From: Robertkochia aurantiaca
GTDB taxonomy: Bacteria > Bacteroidota > Bacteroidia > Flavobacteriales > Flavobacteriaceae
Length of the DNA stretch: 64,000 nt
Direction: 5' to 3'
NCBI RefSeq assembly: GCF_020166495.1
Contig: NZ_JAINZS010000002.1
Location: 1 to 64,000, forward strand
The notes under the pieces are model-generated. The model was not told the origin of the DNA and searched no databases. It worked only from the letters and a program-made list of their open reading frames with translations. Of the stretch, positions 47,828 to 56,543 are shown piece after piece (positions within the stretch are counted from its first letter, which is position 1; every line of letters starts with the position of its first letter). The translations under genes were made by a program, and so were the position numbers.

Positions 47828-48850
47828 ATGAAAACCAAAGATGTGATTATACTTGCCATAGAATCTTCATGTGATGATACGGCAGCCGCTGTACTTTGCA
47901 ATGACCGCGTTCTGAGCAATGTCGTTGCAACCCAGGAAATACATGAAGCCTATGGCGGGGTTGTTCCCGAACTGGCCTCCAGGGCACACCAGCAGAACAT
48001 AGTACCCGTCATTCACCAGGCACTGAAACAGGCAGGGGTCGAAAAAAACGAACTTTCAGCCATTGCCTTTACCAAAGGACCGGGTCTCATGGGCTCATTA
48101 CTGGTAGGAACATCTTTTGCCAAATCTCTGGCTATGGGGCTGAACATACCCCTGATAGAGGTAAATCACATGCAGGCACATATTCTCGCCCATTTCATAG
48201 AAGAAGATAACAATAAGAAACCGCAATTCCCATTTTTAGCACTGACAATCAGCGGGGGTCACACACAAATCGTAAAGGTGAACGGATTTTTCGAAATGGA
48301 GGTGATCGGACAAACCCAGGACGACGCTGTGGGAGAGGCATTCGATAAATCTGCAAAAATACTGGGGCTGCCTTATCCCGGAGGTCCGGTTCTTGACAAA
48401 CTTGCACAGCAAGGAAATCCCAGGGCCTTTGAATTTCCCATTCCCAAGGTTGGAGGTCTTGATTTTAGTTTCAGCGGATTAAAAACCGCGGTGCTGTATT
48501 TCGTTCAGAGAGAAACGGGGAAAGATCCAGAATTCATCGAAAAAAACCTCAACGACATCTGTGCCTCTGTTCAGTATACCATCGTACAGATCCTGATGAA
48601 GAAACTTAAAAAGGCGGTCAAAGAAACCGGTATTCGTGAAATTGCAGTGGGTGGAGGAGTCTCCGCTAACAGCGGAATCAGGAAAAGCCTTACCGATGCC
48701 CGAAATAATTTGGGCTGGAAAACCTATATCCCTAAATTTGAATATACCACCGACAATGCGGCCATGATCGGAATTGTAGGGTATTTAAAATATCTGGAAG
48801 GCGATTTTGCTGACCAGCGTGTAGCAGCCAAAGCCCGCTACTCAATCTAA
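47828..48850 (+). CDS. tsaD: tRNA N6-adenosine threonylcarbamoyltransferase
   Basis: A 340-residue ASKHA-fold enzyme that transfers the threonylcarbamoyl group to A37 of ANN-reading tRNAs. Motifs are AIESSCDDTAAAVL at the start, the metal-binding VNHMQAHILAHF near residue 115, LTISGGHTQIV, and GEAFDKSAKILGLPYPGG near residue 175. C-terminal GGGVSANSGIRK and TTDNAAMIGIVGY complete the family pattern. Length matches bacterial TsaD. It heads a closely packed plus-strand run. Confidence 0.97.
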   Translation: MKTKDVIILAIESSCDDTAAAVLCNDRVLSNVVATQEIHEAYGGVVPELASRAHQQNIVPVIHQALKQAGVEKNELSAIAFTKGPGLMGSLLVGTSFAKSLAMGLNIPLIEVNHMQAHILAHFIEEDNNKKPQFPFLALTISGGHTQIVKVNGFFEMEVIGQTQDDAVGEAFDKSAKILGLPYPGGPVLDKLAQQGNPRAFEFPIPKVGGLDFSFSGLKTAVLYFVQRETGKDPEFIEKNLNDICASVQYTIVQILMKKLKKAVKETGIREIAVGGGVSANSGIRKSLTDARNNLGWKTYIPKFEYTTDNAAMIGIVGYLKYLEGDFADQRVAAKARYSI

Positions 48851-48859
48851 TTTCAGCAT

Positions 48860-49564
48860 ATGCAGTTATTTTTCGCACCAGACCTCGATAAGAACAGTAA
48901 AATCTACGACTTTTCTAAGGATGAAAGCAAGCATATCGCCCGGGTTCTGAGAAAGAAGGAGGGTGACATCTTATACATAACCAATGGTAAGGGCTATCTT
49001 TTTGAAGGCAAACTGACCAACATAGACCAGAAGAAATGTTCGGTTGAATTGATCAGCAGCCGTTTACAACCTAAAAAGAGGTACCGCCTGCATATGGCCG
49101 TGGCTCCAACCAAGATGAATGAAAGATACGAATGGTTCCTTGAAAAATCGACTGAAATCGGTATCGATGAGATCACCCCGCTAATTTGTGATCATTCTGA
49201 AAGAAAGAAAATAAAGAATGACCGGTTCGAACGAATCATTCAGACCGCCTTGAAACAGTCATTGAACTGTTACCTGCCTCAGTTGAATGAGGCTATCGGT
49301 TTTCGTGATTTCATCGATAAAAAGCAAAAGGCCCAGTTATTTATCGCTCATTGTAAAGAAGACGAACGATATGACCTTAAACGGCATATAATGCCTGACA
49401 AGGAAGTTTTGATCCTTATAGGCCCCGAAGGAGACTTTTCAGATGAAGAAATACAACTCGCCATACAGGCCGGATATTACCCGGTCTCGTTGTCTGACAA
49501 CAGACTGCGTACAGAGACTGCTGCCATCGTTGCCTGCCACATCGTATCAATGATAAATAACTGA
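48860..49564 (+). CDS. rsmE: 16S rRNA (uracil-1498-N3)-methyltransferase
   Basis: A 234-residue SPOUT methyltransferase that methylates U1498 in the decoding region of 16S rRNA. An N-terminal PUA-like domain (HIARVLRKKEGDILYITNGK) precedes the trefoil-knot domain, with KSTEIGIDEITPLICDHSE near residue 95 and the SAM loop LILIGPEGDFSDEE near residue 185. NRLRTETAAIVA closes the knot. It lies 9 bases after tsaD, so is probably cotranscribed. Confidence 0.95.
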   Translation: MQLFFAPDLDKNSKIYDFSKDESKHIARVLRKKEGDILYITNGKGYLFEGKLTNIDQKKCSVELISSRLQPKKRYRLHMAVAPTKMNERYEWFLEKSTEIGIDEITPLICDHSERKKIKNDRFERIIQTALKQSLNCYLPQLNEAIGFRDFIDKKQKAQLFIAHCKEDERYDLKRHIMPDKEVLILIGPEGDFSDEEIQLAIQAGYYPVSLSDNRLRTETAAIVACHIVSMINN

Positions 49565-49567
49565 CAC

Positions 49568-50215
49568 ATGTTAAAAAGAGTTCTTATCATTATATCGCTA
49601 ACACTTGTATCAAATGCTCTCAGAGCACAGGACATAGCTGTTCTCAAATATCAGGGGGGAGGTGACTGGTATTCCAACCCAACAGCCTTGCCCAATCTCA
49701 TCGCTTTTTGCAATTCAGAGATAAATACCAGAATCAATGCGAAGCCTCAAGTGGTTGAGACGGGAAGTGAAGACCTTTTCCTGTACCCGTATGTTCACAT
49801 GACCGGCCATGGTAATGTATTCTTTGATGAAGATGATGCGATCAATTTAAGAACCTATTTGCTCGCAGGCGGGTTTCTCCACATAGACGACAACTATGGG
49901 ATGCAGCCCTATCTCGTAAAAGAATTGAAAAAGGTATTTCCCGATAAAGAACTGATCGAGTTACCGGCCGATCATCCCATATTCACCCAACATTTTAAAT
50001 TTCCCGGCGGCCTTCCTAAAATTCATGAGCACGACGGCAAACGACCCCAGGCTTTTGGTATTTTCGAAAACGACCGGCTGTTACTCCTGTTTACCTATGA
50101 AAGTGATCTGGGCGACGGGTGGGAAAACCCCGAGATTCATAACGACCCTGAAGAAGTGAGGCAAAAGGCTCTGCAAATGGGTGCCAATATCATCGACTAC
50201 GCTTTCAAACACTGA
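49568..50215 (+). CDS. DUF4159 exported protein
   Basis: A 215-residue protein with a signal peptide (IISLTLVSNALRAQD) and a DUF4159 domain. Typical stretches are LKYQGGGDWYSNPTALPNL, YPYVHMTGHGNVFF and LLAGGFLHIDDNYGMQPY, followed by LPADHPIF and GDGWENPEIHNDP. The fold is related to class I glutamine amidotransferase-like domains but the catalytic cysteine is absent. Function unknown, although it is widely kept in Bacteroidota. It starts 3 bases after rsmE. Confidence 0.88.
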   Translation: MLKRVLIIISLTLVSNALRAQDIAVLKYQGGGDWYSNPTALPNLIAFCNSEINTRINAKPQVVETGSEDLFLYPYVHMTGHGNVFFDEDDAINLRTYLLAGGFLHIDDNYGMQPYLVKELKKVFPDKELIELPADHPIFTQHFKFPGGLPKIHEHDGKRPQAFGIFENDRLLLLFTYESDLGDGWENPEIHNDPEEVRQKALQMGANIIDYAFKH

Positions 50216-50233
50216 CTTCCCGAACTTCCCGGT

Positions 50234-50743
50234 ATGGAAAAACAATTGGAGCACGAAGAAATAAACTTTCCGGAAAAAACCTTTGAACTGATCATTGTCT
50301 GCCAGGCTATGACCAGCGCCTCAAATACGGGGTCGATATTTCGTCTGGCCGATGCTTTCGGGGTGAAAGAGATCATCTTTACCGAAGTTCAGCCGGTATT
50401 CACCAGAAGAATGCAGAAAACCTCCCGCGCTACCCATCAGACTGTAAATCATTCATTCAGTGATGATACCTGCTCCTCACTTAAGGAGCTCAAAAGAAAC
50501 GGTTATCATCTCATGGGGTTGGAGATCACCCGGGAAAGCCGGCCGCTGGATACCATTTCGTTACATAAACATGATAAAATTGCCCTGATTGTCGGAAGTG
50601 AAAAATTCGGACTGAGTGCTGATGTCATCGATCTTTGTGATCAGGTTTCTCATATAGAAATGTACGGCAGAAACAGCAGTATGAACGTCACCCATGCCGC
50701 TGCCATAGCACTTTATAAAGTCAGCGCGCACTTGAAAAAATGA
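50234..50743 (+). CDS. SpoU/TrmH-family RNA 2'-O-methyltransferase
   Basis: A 169-residue SPOUT enzyme lacking the N-terminal substrate-binding domain. SpoU motifs are SNTGSIFRLADAFGV (motif 1), LIVGSEKFGLS (motif 2) and MYGRNSSMNVTHAAAIALY (motif 3), including the catalytic Asn-Arg contacts. The target is a ribose 2'-OH in tRNA or rRNA; the exact site cannot be told. It lies 18 bases after the DUF4159 gene. Confidence 0.9.
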   Translation: MEKQLEHEEINFPEKTFELIIVCQAMTSASNTGSIFRLADAFGVKEIIFTEVQPVFTRRMQKTSRATHQTVNHSFSDDTCSSLKELKRNGYHLMGLEITRESRPLDTISLHKHDKIALIVGSEKFGLSADVIDLCDQVSHIEMYGRNSSMNVTHAAAIALYKVSAHLKK

Positions 50744-50801
50744 ACAAATTTTTATCATCTCATAAAATAGAATTACCTTTTGTCTTCCAACCTGAATTGA
50801 T

Positions 50802-51902
50802 ATGAACGCTAAGACTATAGCCAACGGCATACTTCGGGCCGTGGGAATCCTTATTTTGATCAGCCTGATACTTTTATTCGTCTATAAGGTAAGGTCTATC
50901 ATTGCCTATATTCTTATCGCGGTAGTGGTTTCACTGATAGGAAGACCGCTTATTCTTCTTTTGCGCAGAAAATTGCGCTTTAATAATACGGTGGCTGTGG
51001 TGATTACCATGGTGCTGATGTCTGCGGTTTTTGTAGGACTGATCTCCTTATTCATTCCGCTCATCATAGAACAGGGAAAAAACCTGTCCCTTCTCAATAT
51101 CAAGAACCTGCAGCTCAATCTTCGTGACCTTTATGAACAGGTGGCCGATTATTTCCAGATCAACCGTTATCAGGTCGAAAGATCGGTAGAAGAGTCTCTT
51201 AGAAGGTCAGACCTGGTCTCGAGGTTTAATTTCTCTATGATTACTGATCTTCTTAATCCGATTATGAGCGGACTGGGGAGTTTTGGTTTCGGTTTTTTCA
51301 CCGTTATATTCATTGCATTTTTCTTTATGAGAGACAGCAAATTGTTCCAGAATACGCTATTGCTTTTCATACCAGATTCAGAAAAGCAAAAAGTGGTCAA
51401 CAGTATCGACAAGATCAAGAACCTCCTCTCCCGTTATTTTATCGGGTTGTTGATCCAGATCACCATCTTATTCTTCTGGTATACCGTCATACTGCTTACA
51501 TTTGGAATAGAAGACGCATTCGTAATTGCCTTTTTATGCGCCTTGCTGAACCTTATACCCTACATCGGGCCTATTATCGGGGGCGTTCTTATGGTGATAC
51601 TTACCATGTCCAGCAACCTGGGTGAAGATTTCAGCACCGTGATATTTCCAAAAGCCATCTATGTCTTTATAGGTTTTGTTGCGGGCCAGCTGATCGATAA
51701 TTTCTTCAGCCAGCCTTATATATTTTCAAGCAGCGTGAAGTCACATCCGCTTGAGATATTCCTGGTGATCATCGTGGCCGGTGTCTTATTCGGGGTTACC
51801 GGAATGGTACTGGCAATTCCTGCCTATACAGCCCTCAAGGTTATTTTGAAAGAGTTCCTTTCTGAAAACGAGATCGTGAGATCGATCACCAAAGATCTTT
51901 AG
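50802..51902 (+). CDS. AI-2E (PerM) family transporter
   Basis: A 366-residue inner-membrane protein with about eight hydrophobic segments. It has the PerM-type central cytoplasmic or periplasmic helical region (about residues 90-150) and the conserved ALLNLIPYIGPIIGGVLMV near residue 245, then GQLIDNFFSQPYIFSSSVKSHPLEIFLVII near 305. Family members have been linked to autoinducer-2 export or sodium-proton exchange; which applies is not visible. It follows the RNA methyltransferase by 58 bases. Confidence 0.92.
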   Translation: MNAKTIANGILRAVGILILISLILLFVYKVRSIIAYILIAVVVSLIGRPLILLLRRKLRFNNTVAVVITMVLMSAVFVGLISLFIPLIIEQGKNLSLLNIKNLQLNLRDLYEQVADYFQINRYQVERSVEESLRRSDLVSRFNFSMITDLLNPIMSGLGSFGFGFFTVIFIAFFFMRDSKLFQNTLLLFIPDSEKQKVVNSIDKIKNLLSRYFIGLLIQITILFFWYTVILLTFGIEDAFVIAFLCALLNLIPYIGPIIGGVLMVILTMSSNLGEDFSTVIFPKAIYVFIGFVAGQLIDNFFSQPYIFSSSVKSHPLEIFLVIIVAGVLFGVTGMVLAIPAYTALKVILKEFLSENEIVRSITKDL

Positions 51903-51904
51903 GT

Positions 51905-53089
51905 ATGAATTCCCGTATTTCAGACCCTGACGTACAGAGGTTTATAAAAGAACACCTTCATGATGACCCGGGGCAGCTGGCACTTAAAGGGATCGGCTTA
52001 AAAGGAGTCTCAGACCGCGAGGTACTGCAGCAAATAACCGCGAAACAAAAAGCCCTTGACAAACTTCCATTATGGGCACGTACAGAAGGTATTATCTATC
52101 CCGAAAAAATCTCTGTCGAACAAACCTCTTCTGAACAGACAGCTCGGTATAAATCGCAGCTCCTTCCTTATGAACAGGTAATTGATCTCACTGGAGGATT
52201 TGGAATAGACAGTTATTTTTTTTCACTCCTGGCAAAAAAAGTCATTCATTGTGAGATCAATACGGAACTTTCAAAGATCGCCCGCCACAATTTTCAAAAA
52301 CTGGGTGCTACCAATATAGAATGCCATACCGGTGACGGACTGGAGTTTTTAAAAATCAATAACCGAATCTTCGATCTTATCTATGCAGATCCCGCGAGAA
52401 GAGACCGATCGAAAAAGAAGGTCTTTATGCTCGAAGACTGCCTGCCGGATATAGCTGCTACCCTGCCCGGGTTATTCGATCATGGAGAAGCCGTCATGGT
52501 CAAGACCTCACCCCTGCTCGATCTGCAGGCCGGTATCGAATCATTCAGATTTGTGAATAGTATTCATATCATCAGTCTAAAGAATGAAGTCAAGGAACTG
52601 CTGTGGATCCTGAAGAAAGATGCGGGTACTGATCCGCTCGTGCACGCAATGAACATTCATAACGAGCAAACAGACCCCTTAACTTTTCGTCTGAGTGAGG
52701 AAGCTCAGAGTACAGCAAATTTTTCTGCACCCCTTAAATACCTGTACGAACCCAATGCCGCGGTTATGAAGTCGGGGTGTTTTACCCTGCTTACACATAA
52801 GTTTGATTGCTACAAACTGCATTCACATACCCATTTATACACCAGTTCCAAGCCTGTAGAGTTTCCGGGAAGGAGTTTCTTAATTGAACGTATTCTTCCC
52901 TACAATAAGAAGCTTCTCAAAAAAGACGCTGAACTGCAAAAGGCAAATATCACTATTCGTAATTTTCCTGATACCGTGAACCAGATACGCAAGAAAACGG
53001 GAATAAAGGAAGGAGGGGAAAAATACCTCTTCTTCTGTACAGACCTGCAAGGGAAAAAGATCGTTATCGTTTGTTCTAAATATCCTTAA
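51905..53089 (+). CDS. THUMP-like domain class I SAM-dependent methyltransferase (PG_1098-like)
   Basis: A 394-residue protein combining a helical N-terminal part (about residues 1-80), a Rossmann methyltransferase domain with motif I VIDLTGGFGIDSYFFSLLAK near residue 98 and the DPAR-type motif IV LIYADPARRDRSKKK near residue 160, then C-terminal THUMP-like and ferredoxin-like parts. It resembles Porphyromonas PG_1098. RNA is the likely substrate but it is unproven. It starts two bases after the AI-2E transporter stop. Confidence 0.88.
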   Translation: MNSRISDPDVQRFIKEHLHDDPGQLALKGIGLKGVSDREVLQQITAKQKALDKLPLWARTEGIIYPEKISVEQTSSEQTARYKSQLLPYEQVIDLTGGFGIDSYFFSLLAKKVIHCEINTELSKIARHNFQKLGATNIECHTGDGLEFLKINNRIFDLIYADPARRDRSKKKVFMLEDCLPDIAATLPGLFDHGEAVMVKTSPLLDLQAGIESFRFVNSIHIISLKNEVKELLWILKKDAGTDPLVHAMNIHNEQTDPLTFRLSEEAQSTANFSAPLKYLYEPNAAVMKSGCFTLLTHKFDCYKLHSHTHLYTSSKPVEFPGRSFLIERILPYNKKLLKKDAELQKANITIRNFPDTVNQIRKKTGIKEGGEKYLFFCTDLQGKKIVIVCSKYP

Positions 53090-53284
53090 TCTGCGAATTC
53101 TAAACCGGGGATTTCCTTTTTGACCCCATGCATTAACCGATCTCTATCAGACTCAACAAGCAGGCAATAACAAGCTTTCACCCATACTGTCGGAAATCTC
53201 GATTATATCAGGTTTACCTGCCCTGAAGCTCTTTTTAGCTGAACTGTATTTTAGAGGAAAGCACTGAGTCGTGCCCCTTTAAAC

Positions 53285-54007
53285 TTAAAGGCAATCCCAG
53301 GTAAAATTCGCAACCTCCATATTCAGGGTTGGCCCGTAATTGTAATGCCACCATTCGGAAGTAATGGCATTGAAGCCATGTGATTCCATAACCGTTTTCA
53401 GCATTTGGCGATTTTCAATAACTTCTTTCGGAAGATCAGTATAAGCATGGCGGGCTTCGGGACCAAAGAAGTCAAAGCCTGTTCCCATGGGAATCTCGTT
53501 ACCTTGCAGATCGACCAGGGTAATATCAACGGCCCCGCCTTTATTATGAATGGATCCTTTTGCAGGGTCAGCTACATATGTAGGATTCGGTTCGATCTCC
53601 CACATTTTCTTCTGAACGTCATGCGGGCGATAACAATCGAAAAACTTGATACGGTAGCCACGATCCATGAATTCCTTATTCGCCTCTATCAAGGCTTTGG
53701 CAGTTGTAGCACGTACATAACATTCGGCACAGTCATACACAGCTTTTTCCAAAAAATTATCGTTGGTTGCATATTTAAGATCATAACTGAAATCATCACT
53801 GTAATCTGCCAGTCTTACAAAAACGGTATCAGCAATTGAATTCAATGCAGGAAGATCGCTTGATTCGGCCTTGACCGAAAGACTGTCTGTTTGTTGAGGC
53901 TCTGTACTTTTGTCAATAGCCTCCTGATATCCAGGAGTTTTCTTTTCCTTACAGGCTATCAAAAGAATTAATGAGGCAGCCGTGATGGCTGAATATAAAA
54001 TTTTCAT
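53285..54007 (-). CDS. VanX-like D-alanyl-D-alanine dipeptidase, lipoprotein
   Basis: A 240-residue peptidase of family M15D, with a lipoprotein signal ending at the Cys of LILLIACKEKK. Zinc ligands lie in SIHNKGGAVDITL (His and Asp, about residue 150) and SEWWHYNYG (Glu base and His, about residue 216). FDCYRPHDVQKKMW near residue 122 supplies the conserved Arg. It would cut D-Ala-D-Ala or related dipeptides for cell-wall recycling outside the cytoplasm. No Van-type resistance partner is present, so a recycling role is more likely than glycopeptide resistance. Confidence 0.9.
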   Translation of the reverse strand: MKILYSAITAASLILLIACKEKKTPGYQEAIDKSTEPQQTDSLSVKAESSDLPALNSIADTVFVRLADYSDDFSYDLKYATNDNFLEKAVYDCAECYVRATTAKALIEANKEFMDRGYRIKFFDCYRPHDVQKKMWEIEPNPTYVADPAKGSIHNKGGAVDITLVDLQGNEIPMGTGFDFFGPEARHAYTDLPKEVIENRQMLKTVMESHGFNAITSEWWHYNYGPTLNMEVANFTWDCL

Positions 54008-54151
54008 CTTGGTTATGGTTTGCTGAAAGATATGAAAAAGGAATAAACGGAGTAAAGAAGATCAAAAAGAAGATCTGAAACAAAATGCTTTCATAAAAAG
54101 TTAAAAAACAGTTAATTATCTGTTTGTCAGTAATTTATGGTTATTTTTTTG

Positions 54152-54159
54152 TATATTTA
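54152..54159 (+). promoter_or_regulatory. Candidate -7 promoter element for the orphan RNA
   Basis: TATATTTA matches seven of eight positions of TAnnTTTG. The expected first base falls near 54164, exactly where the first stem of the RNA begins. The nearest TTTG (54123-54126) is 25 bases upstream, slightly farther than usual. Confidence 0.4.
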
Positions 54160-54163
54160 CGGA

Positions 54164-54236
54164 ACTATATCGGAGTGCCCAGCGGCTGAGAGTATATCCG
54201 TTGTATTCAATAGGTAATGCTATTGAAAAATATAGT
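54164..54236 (+). ncRNA. Orphan structured RNA, TPP-riboswitch-like in its first half
   Basis: Four stems can be drawn. P1 is ACTATAT (54164-54170) with ATATAGT (54230-54236), 7 bp. P2 is CGGA (54171-54174) with TCCG (54197-54200). P3 is GCC (54177-54179) with GGC (54184-54186). P4/5 is TTCAATAG (54206-54213) with CTATTGAA (54220-54227), an 8-bp perfect stem whose loop gives GGTAATGC. GAGTGCCC, GGCTGAGAG and GGTAATGC appear in the order of the thiamin pyrophosphate riboswitch (GGGTGCCC, GGCTGAGA, GGATAATGCC). The conserved ACCTGAT and AGGGA strands of the pyrophosphate-binding helix are missing. A strong terminator follows and no gene lies on this strand for 2.2 kb. A diverged or decayed TPP element, or a new RNA, is possible. 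Confidence 0.5.
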
Positions 54237-54238
54237 AT

Positions 54239-54287
54239 CAAAGGGAATAAAAATGGTAACACATTTTATATTCCCTTTGTTTTTTTA
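54239..54287 (+). terminator. Strong terminator behind the orphan RNA
   Basis: CAAAGGGAATA with TATTCCCTTTG, extended inside by AAAATG with CATTTT, gives 17 base pairs with one bulged A and a six-base loop, followed by seven T. It overlaps the stop codon of the convergent acyltransferase gene at 54285-54287. Confidence 0.85.
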
Positions 54288-55460
54288 TGCCTTTTGCAAG
54301 GATGTCTGTCTTAGTTTTTCCCTCCCCGACTTATATATTACCGGTCTTTTTACTCCGAATAATGGCCACAGCCAGGAAACTCTCCTTATCACAAACTCAA
54401 ATACAAACCAACTGATAACAAAAGTTCCCAGTATCAGGATCAGAAACTCAATCATAAAGGGCAAATGAACCTTTAGCAAATAATATCCCAGAATTACTGT
54501 TACGGTCTGGTGAAGGATATAGAATGGATAAACAGCCTGATTTGCATATGATAACCAAGAAACATTTCTGTTCAGGTATTGAGAGGCATATCCGAAAATT
54601 ACAATAATCCAGGCCCACATATTGAACACTTTAAAAAATCCTTCGGTAAGATGTATCAGTAAAGAATCTTTACCCAGAATGCGTATGGTTAGTAAAACCA
54701 AAAATGATATGATGGCTGCAACGAGCATTTGCTTTCGGATCTTTTGTGCGGTAACCCAGAAAACCTCCCTGATCTGTATCAGAACAAAACCGAAAAAGAA
54801 CAACGTCAAACAGTTCACAAAATTGAACCAGTCCCAGACCAGGTTATGAGTAATCCCGAAGATGGGTTCCAGAAGTATTTCATATAAGTACAACGGCAAC
54901 AGAAACCACAGTAAATGAAGTGGGCTTTCAGACAATTTATGTTCTAATACAGTCTTCCACCTGTTATGATTTCTCATCCTTATAAAAACCGGAACCAGGA
55001 TTACTGAAAAAACCAGCAGGTAAGGCAGAAACCACAGGTGATGCCAACTGATATTTCCTTCCGGATATACACTGTTGGTAAAGGCCGGCCCAAGTAGAAA
55101 ATCAATATAGCTCCCTTCATAAGCTCCCGATACCTTTCTTTCAAAAAATACCTGAGGCGGTACGATCACAAGCATACCAAATAGCAGGGGGATTAACAAA
55201 CGGTAAAATCGTTCCCTGATGAACTGTCCCGAGGTTCGGTAACCGAGGGCAAAGGCAGTTCCCATTCCGGAGATGACAAATAAAATGGGTAATCGCCATT
55301 GATTGATAAAGTACATGGGGTAAGTGAGCCAATCAACCGGGTTTTCATATTTAATGTGCCACTGCCAGGGAACAAAGTACATCCCCACGTGGTAAAATAT
55401 CAGCAGGGCGAAAACCAAAACCCTCAGCCAATCCAGATCGTATCTTCTTATTTTTTCCAT
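54285..55460 (-). CDS. Acyltransferase family 3 membrane protein
   Basis: A 391-residue membrane protein with about ten hydrophobic segments, starting RRYDLDWLRVLVFALLIFYH. The His of FYHVGMYF and the Arg-rich RTSGQFIRERFYRLLIPLL near residue 80 are typical of acyltransferase 3 enzymes, which O-acylate glycans or lipids. The closest known style is glucan biosynthesis protein C (OpgC), but the substrate is unproven. The LytTR regulator gene lies 136 bases upstream on the same strand. Confidence 0.88.
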   Translation of the reverse strand: MEKIRRYDLDWLRVLVFALLIFYHVGMYFVPWQWHIKYENPVDWLTYPMYFINQWRLPILFVISGMGTAFALGYRTSGQFIRERFYRLLIPLLFGMLVIVPPQVFFERKVSGAYEGSYIDFLLGPAFTNSVYPEGNISWHHLWFLPYLLVFSVILVPVFIRMRNHNRWKTVLEHKLSESPLHLLWFLLPLYLYEILLEPIFGITHNLVWDWFNFVNCLTLFFFGFVLIQIREVFWVTAQKIRKQMLVAAIISFLVLLTIRILGKDSLLIHLTEGFFKVFNMWAWIIVIFGYASQYLNRNVSWLSYANQAVYPFYILHQTVTVILGYYLLKVHLPFMIEFLILILGTFVISWFVFEFVIRRVSWLWPLFGVKRPVIYKSGREKLRQTSLQKA

Positions 55461-55483
55461 ATCGCAAGTTTAAATGGTTGACA

Positions 55484-55491
55484 CAAATGTA
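55484..55491 (-). promoter_or_regulatory. Candidate -7 element for the acyltransferase gene
   Basis: On the minus strand TACATTTG matches TAnnTTTG exactly, about 24 bases before the start at 55460. No TTG was found at the usual distance. Confidence 0.35.
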
Positions 55492-55596
55492 GAGTGGCTG
55501 CCCGATGCGATAGAAAATTAGTTCTGAATTACAAGTTTTTGTGACCGGCAACAAAGCCTTGTGACGAAAGAAAAGAAATGGTGATCAACAGCAATC

Positions 55597-56451
55597 TTAA
55601 TCTGCCAGCTTTCTGAACGCTTCGATTCTCCCCCTTGAAACGGGAACAGGAAAATCCAGATTTTCAACCTGTAACATATATCCCTGGGCATTTCCTTCAA
55701 CCTGCTGTATCTTATCAATGTTCACCATGTAACTCCTGTGGGACCTGAAGAGCCCGGGGTATGATTTTAACCTTTGCTCCAAAGCGTTCATAGTGAACCT
55801 GTAGACGGTTCGGTTCGTTTCAGCAGAAGTGCTGCTGAAAACCTCGATATAATTTCCTTCGCTGCGGGCACAGAGAAATGAACCGGTATCAATATAAAAT
55901 TGCTGATCGCTATCTACTTCGATTTTAACCGATCTGTCACTCGCTGAAAGGGTTTTGTTAAAATGGATGTGTGCAGCCTGTTTTTCATGTTTTCGCTGCA
56001 GAAAATGGGTATAGACGTTCAGGGCAAGAAACAATATGACCCCACCTGAAAGGAAGGCATGCCAGACCTCTTCCCATAATATACCCAAAGAATGGTTGTA
56101 CGGATTATCATAAATAACATCTCTGATGAGCCAGTTCACAAAACCTATGAGGAACAGTACGGCAACCACAGAAAAAAATTCCTTATAACGTTTCCATCTT
56201 TGTGTGTTCACAAGATGGTTCACAAGGAAGAAGAATATAAGGTATAGCAAAGTGGCAACGGTCACATGAACCAGGCAAATTACCCAGTACTCAAACAGGT
56301 GTTCACTGGGGTTTCGGGGAAAAGGAACTATGAAATATTCAAAAAGAAAACCTATTGCAAATAAGCAGGCGCCGATTAGCAGCAGCCCTTTACCTTGATG
56401 ATAGTAAGGGTGATCAGTATTTAAAAACCGCTGAAGATTATTTATATTCAT
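55597..56451 (-). CDS. Membrane-anchored LytTR DNA-binding regulator
   Basis: A 284-residue protein with four hydrophobic segments in the first 155 residues and a LytTR domain at about 185-284. LytTR features are FLCARSEGNYIEVFSS, LEQRLKSYPGLFRSHRSYMVNIDKIQ and PVPVSRGRIEAFRKL. These domains bind DNA as beta-sheet dimers, and a membrane-bound N-terminus suggests signal sensing. There is no receiver domain. Its neighbour on the same strand is an acyltransferase, a plausible target. A GC-rich hairpin lies in its leader. Confidence 0.9.
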   Translation of the reverse strand: MNINNLQRFLNTDHPYYHQGKGLLLIGACLFAIGFLFEYFIVPFPRNPSEHLFEYWVICLVHVTVATLLYLIFFFLVNHLVNTQRWKRYKEFFSVVAVLFLIGFVNWLIRDVIYDNPYNHSLGILWEEVWHAFLSGGVILFLALNVYTHFLQRKHEKQAAHIHFNKTLSASDRSVKIEVDSDQQFYIDTGSFLCARSEGNYIEVFSSTSAETNRTVYRFTMNALEQRLKSYPGLFRSHRSYMVNIDKIQQVEGNAQGYMLQVENLDFPVPVSRGRIEAFRKLAD

Positions 56452-56459
56452 AATAAGAC

Positions 56460-56482
56460 AAGCCCGAATTAACCGGGCTTTT
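56460..56482 (-). promoter_or_regulatory. Leader hairpin before the LytTR gene
   Basis: AAGCCCG with CGGGCTT forms a 7-bp stem ending about ten bases before the start at 56451. No plus-strand gene ends here and no proper T-run follows, so a role in the leader of the LytTR mRNA is more likely than termination. Confidence 0.3.
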
Positions 56483-56543
56483 CGTTCGCTATCTTACAAA
56501 ATTTTAATAAATTCTAAGCACAACCCGATCAAAAATATAACCG

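Noticed and set aside
53285-54007. Glycopeptide-resistance role for the VanX-like dipeptidase
   Set aside because: No vanH, vanA or regulator genes are near; as a lipoprotein it acts outside the cytoplasm, unlike resistance VanX.
54217-54468. 83-codon plus-strand frame starting inside the orphan RNA
   Set aside because: It runs through the terminator hairpin and then antisense to the acyltransferase gene; codon pattern and composition fit a shadow frame.
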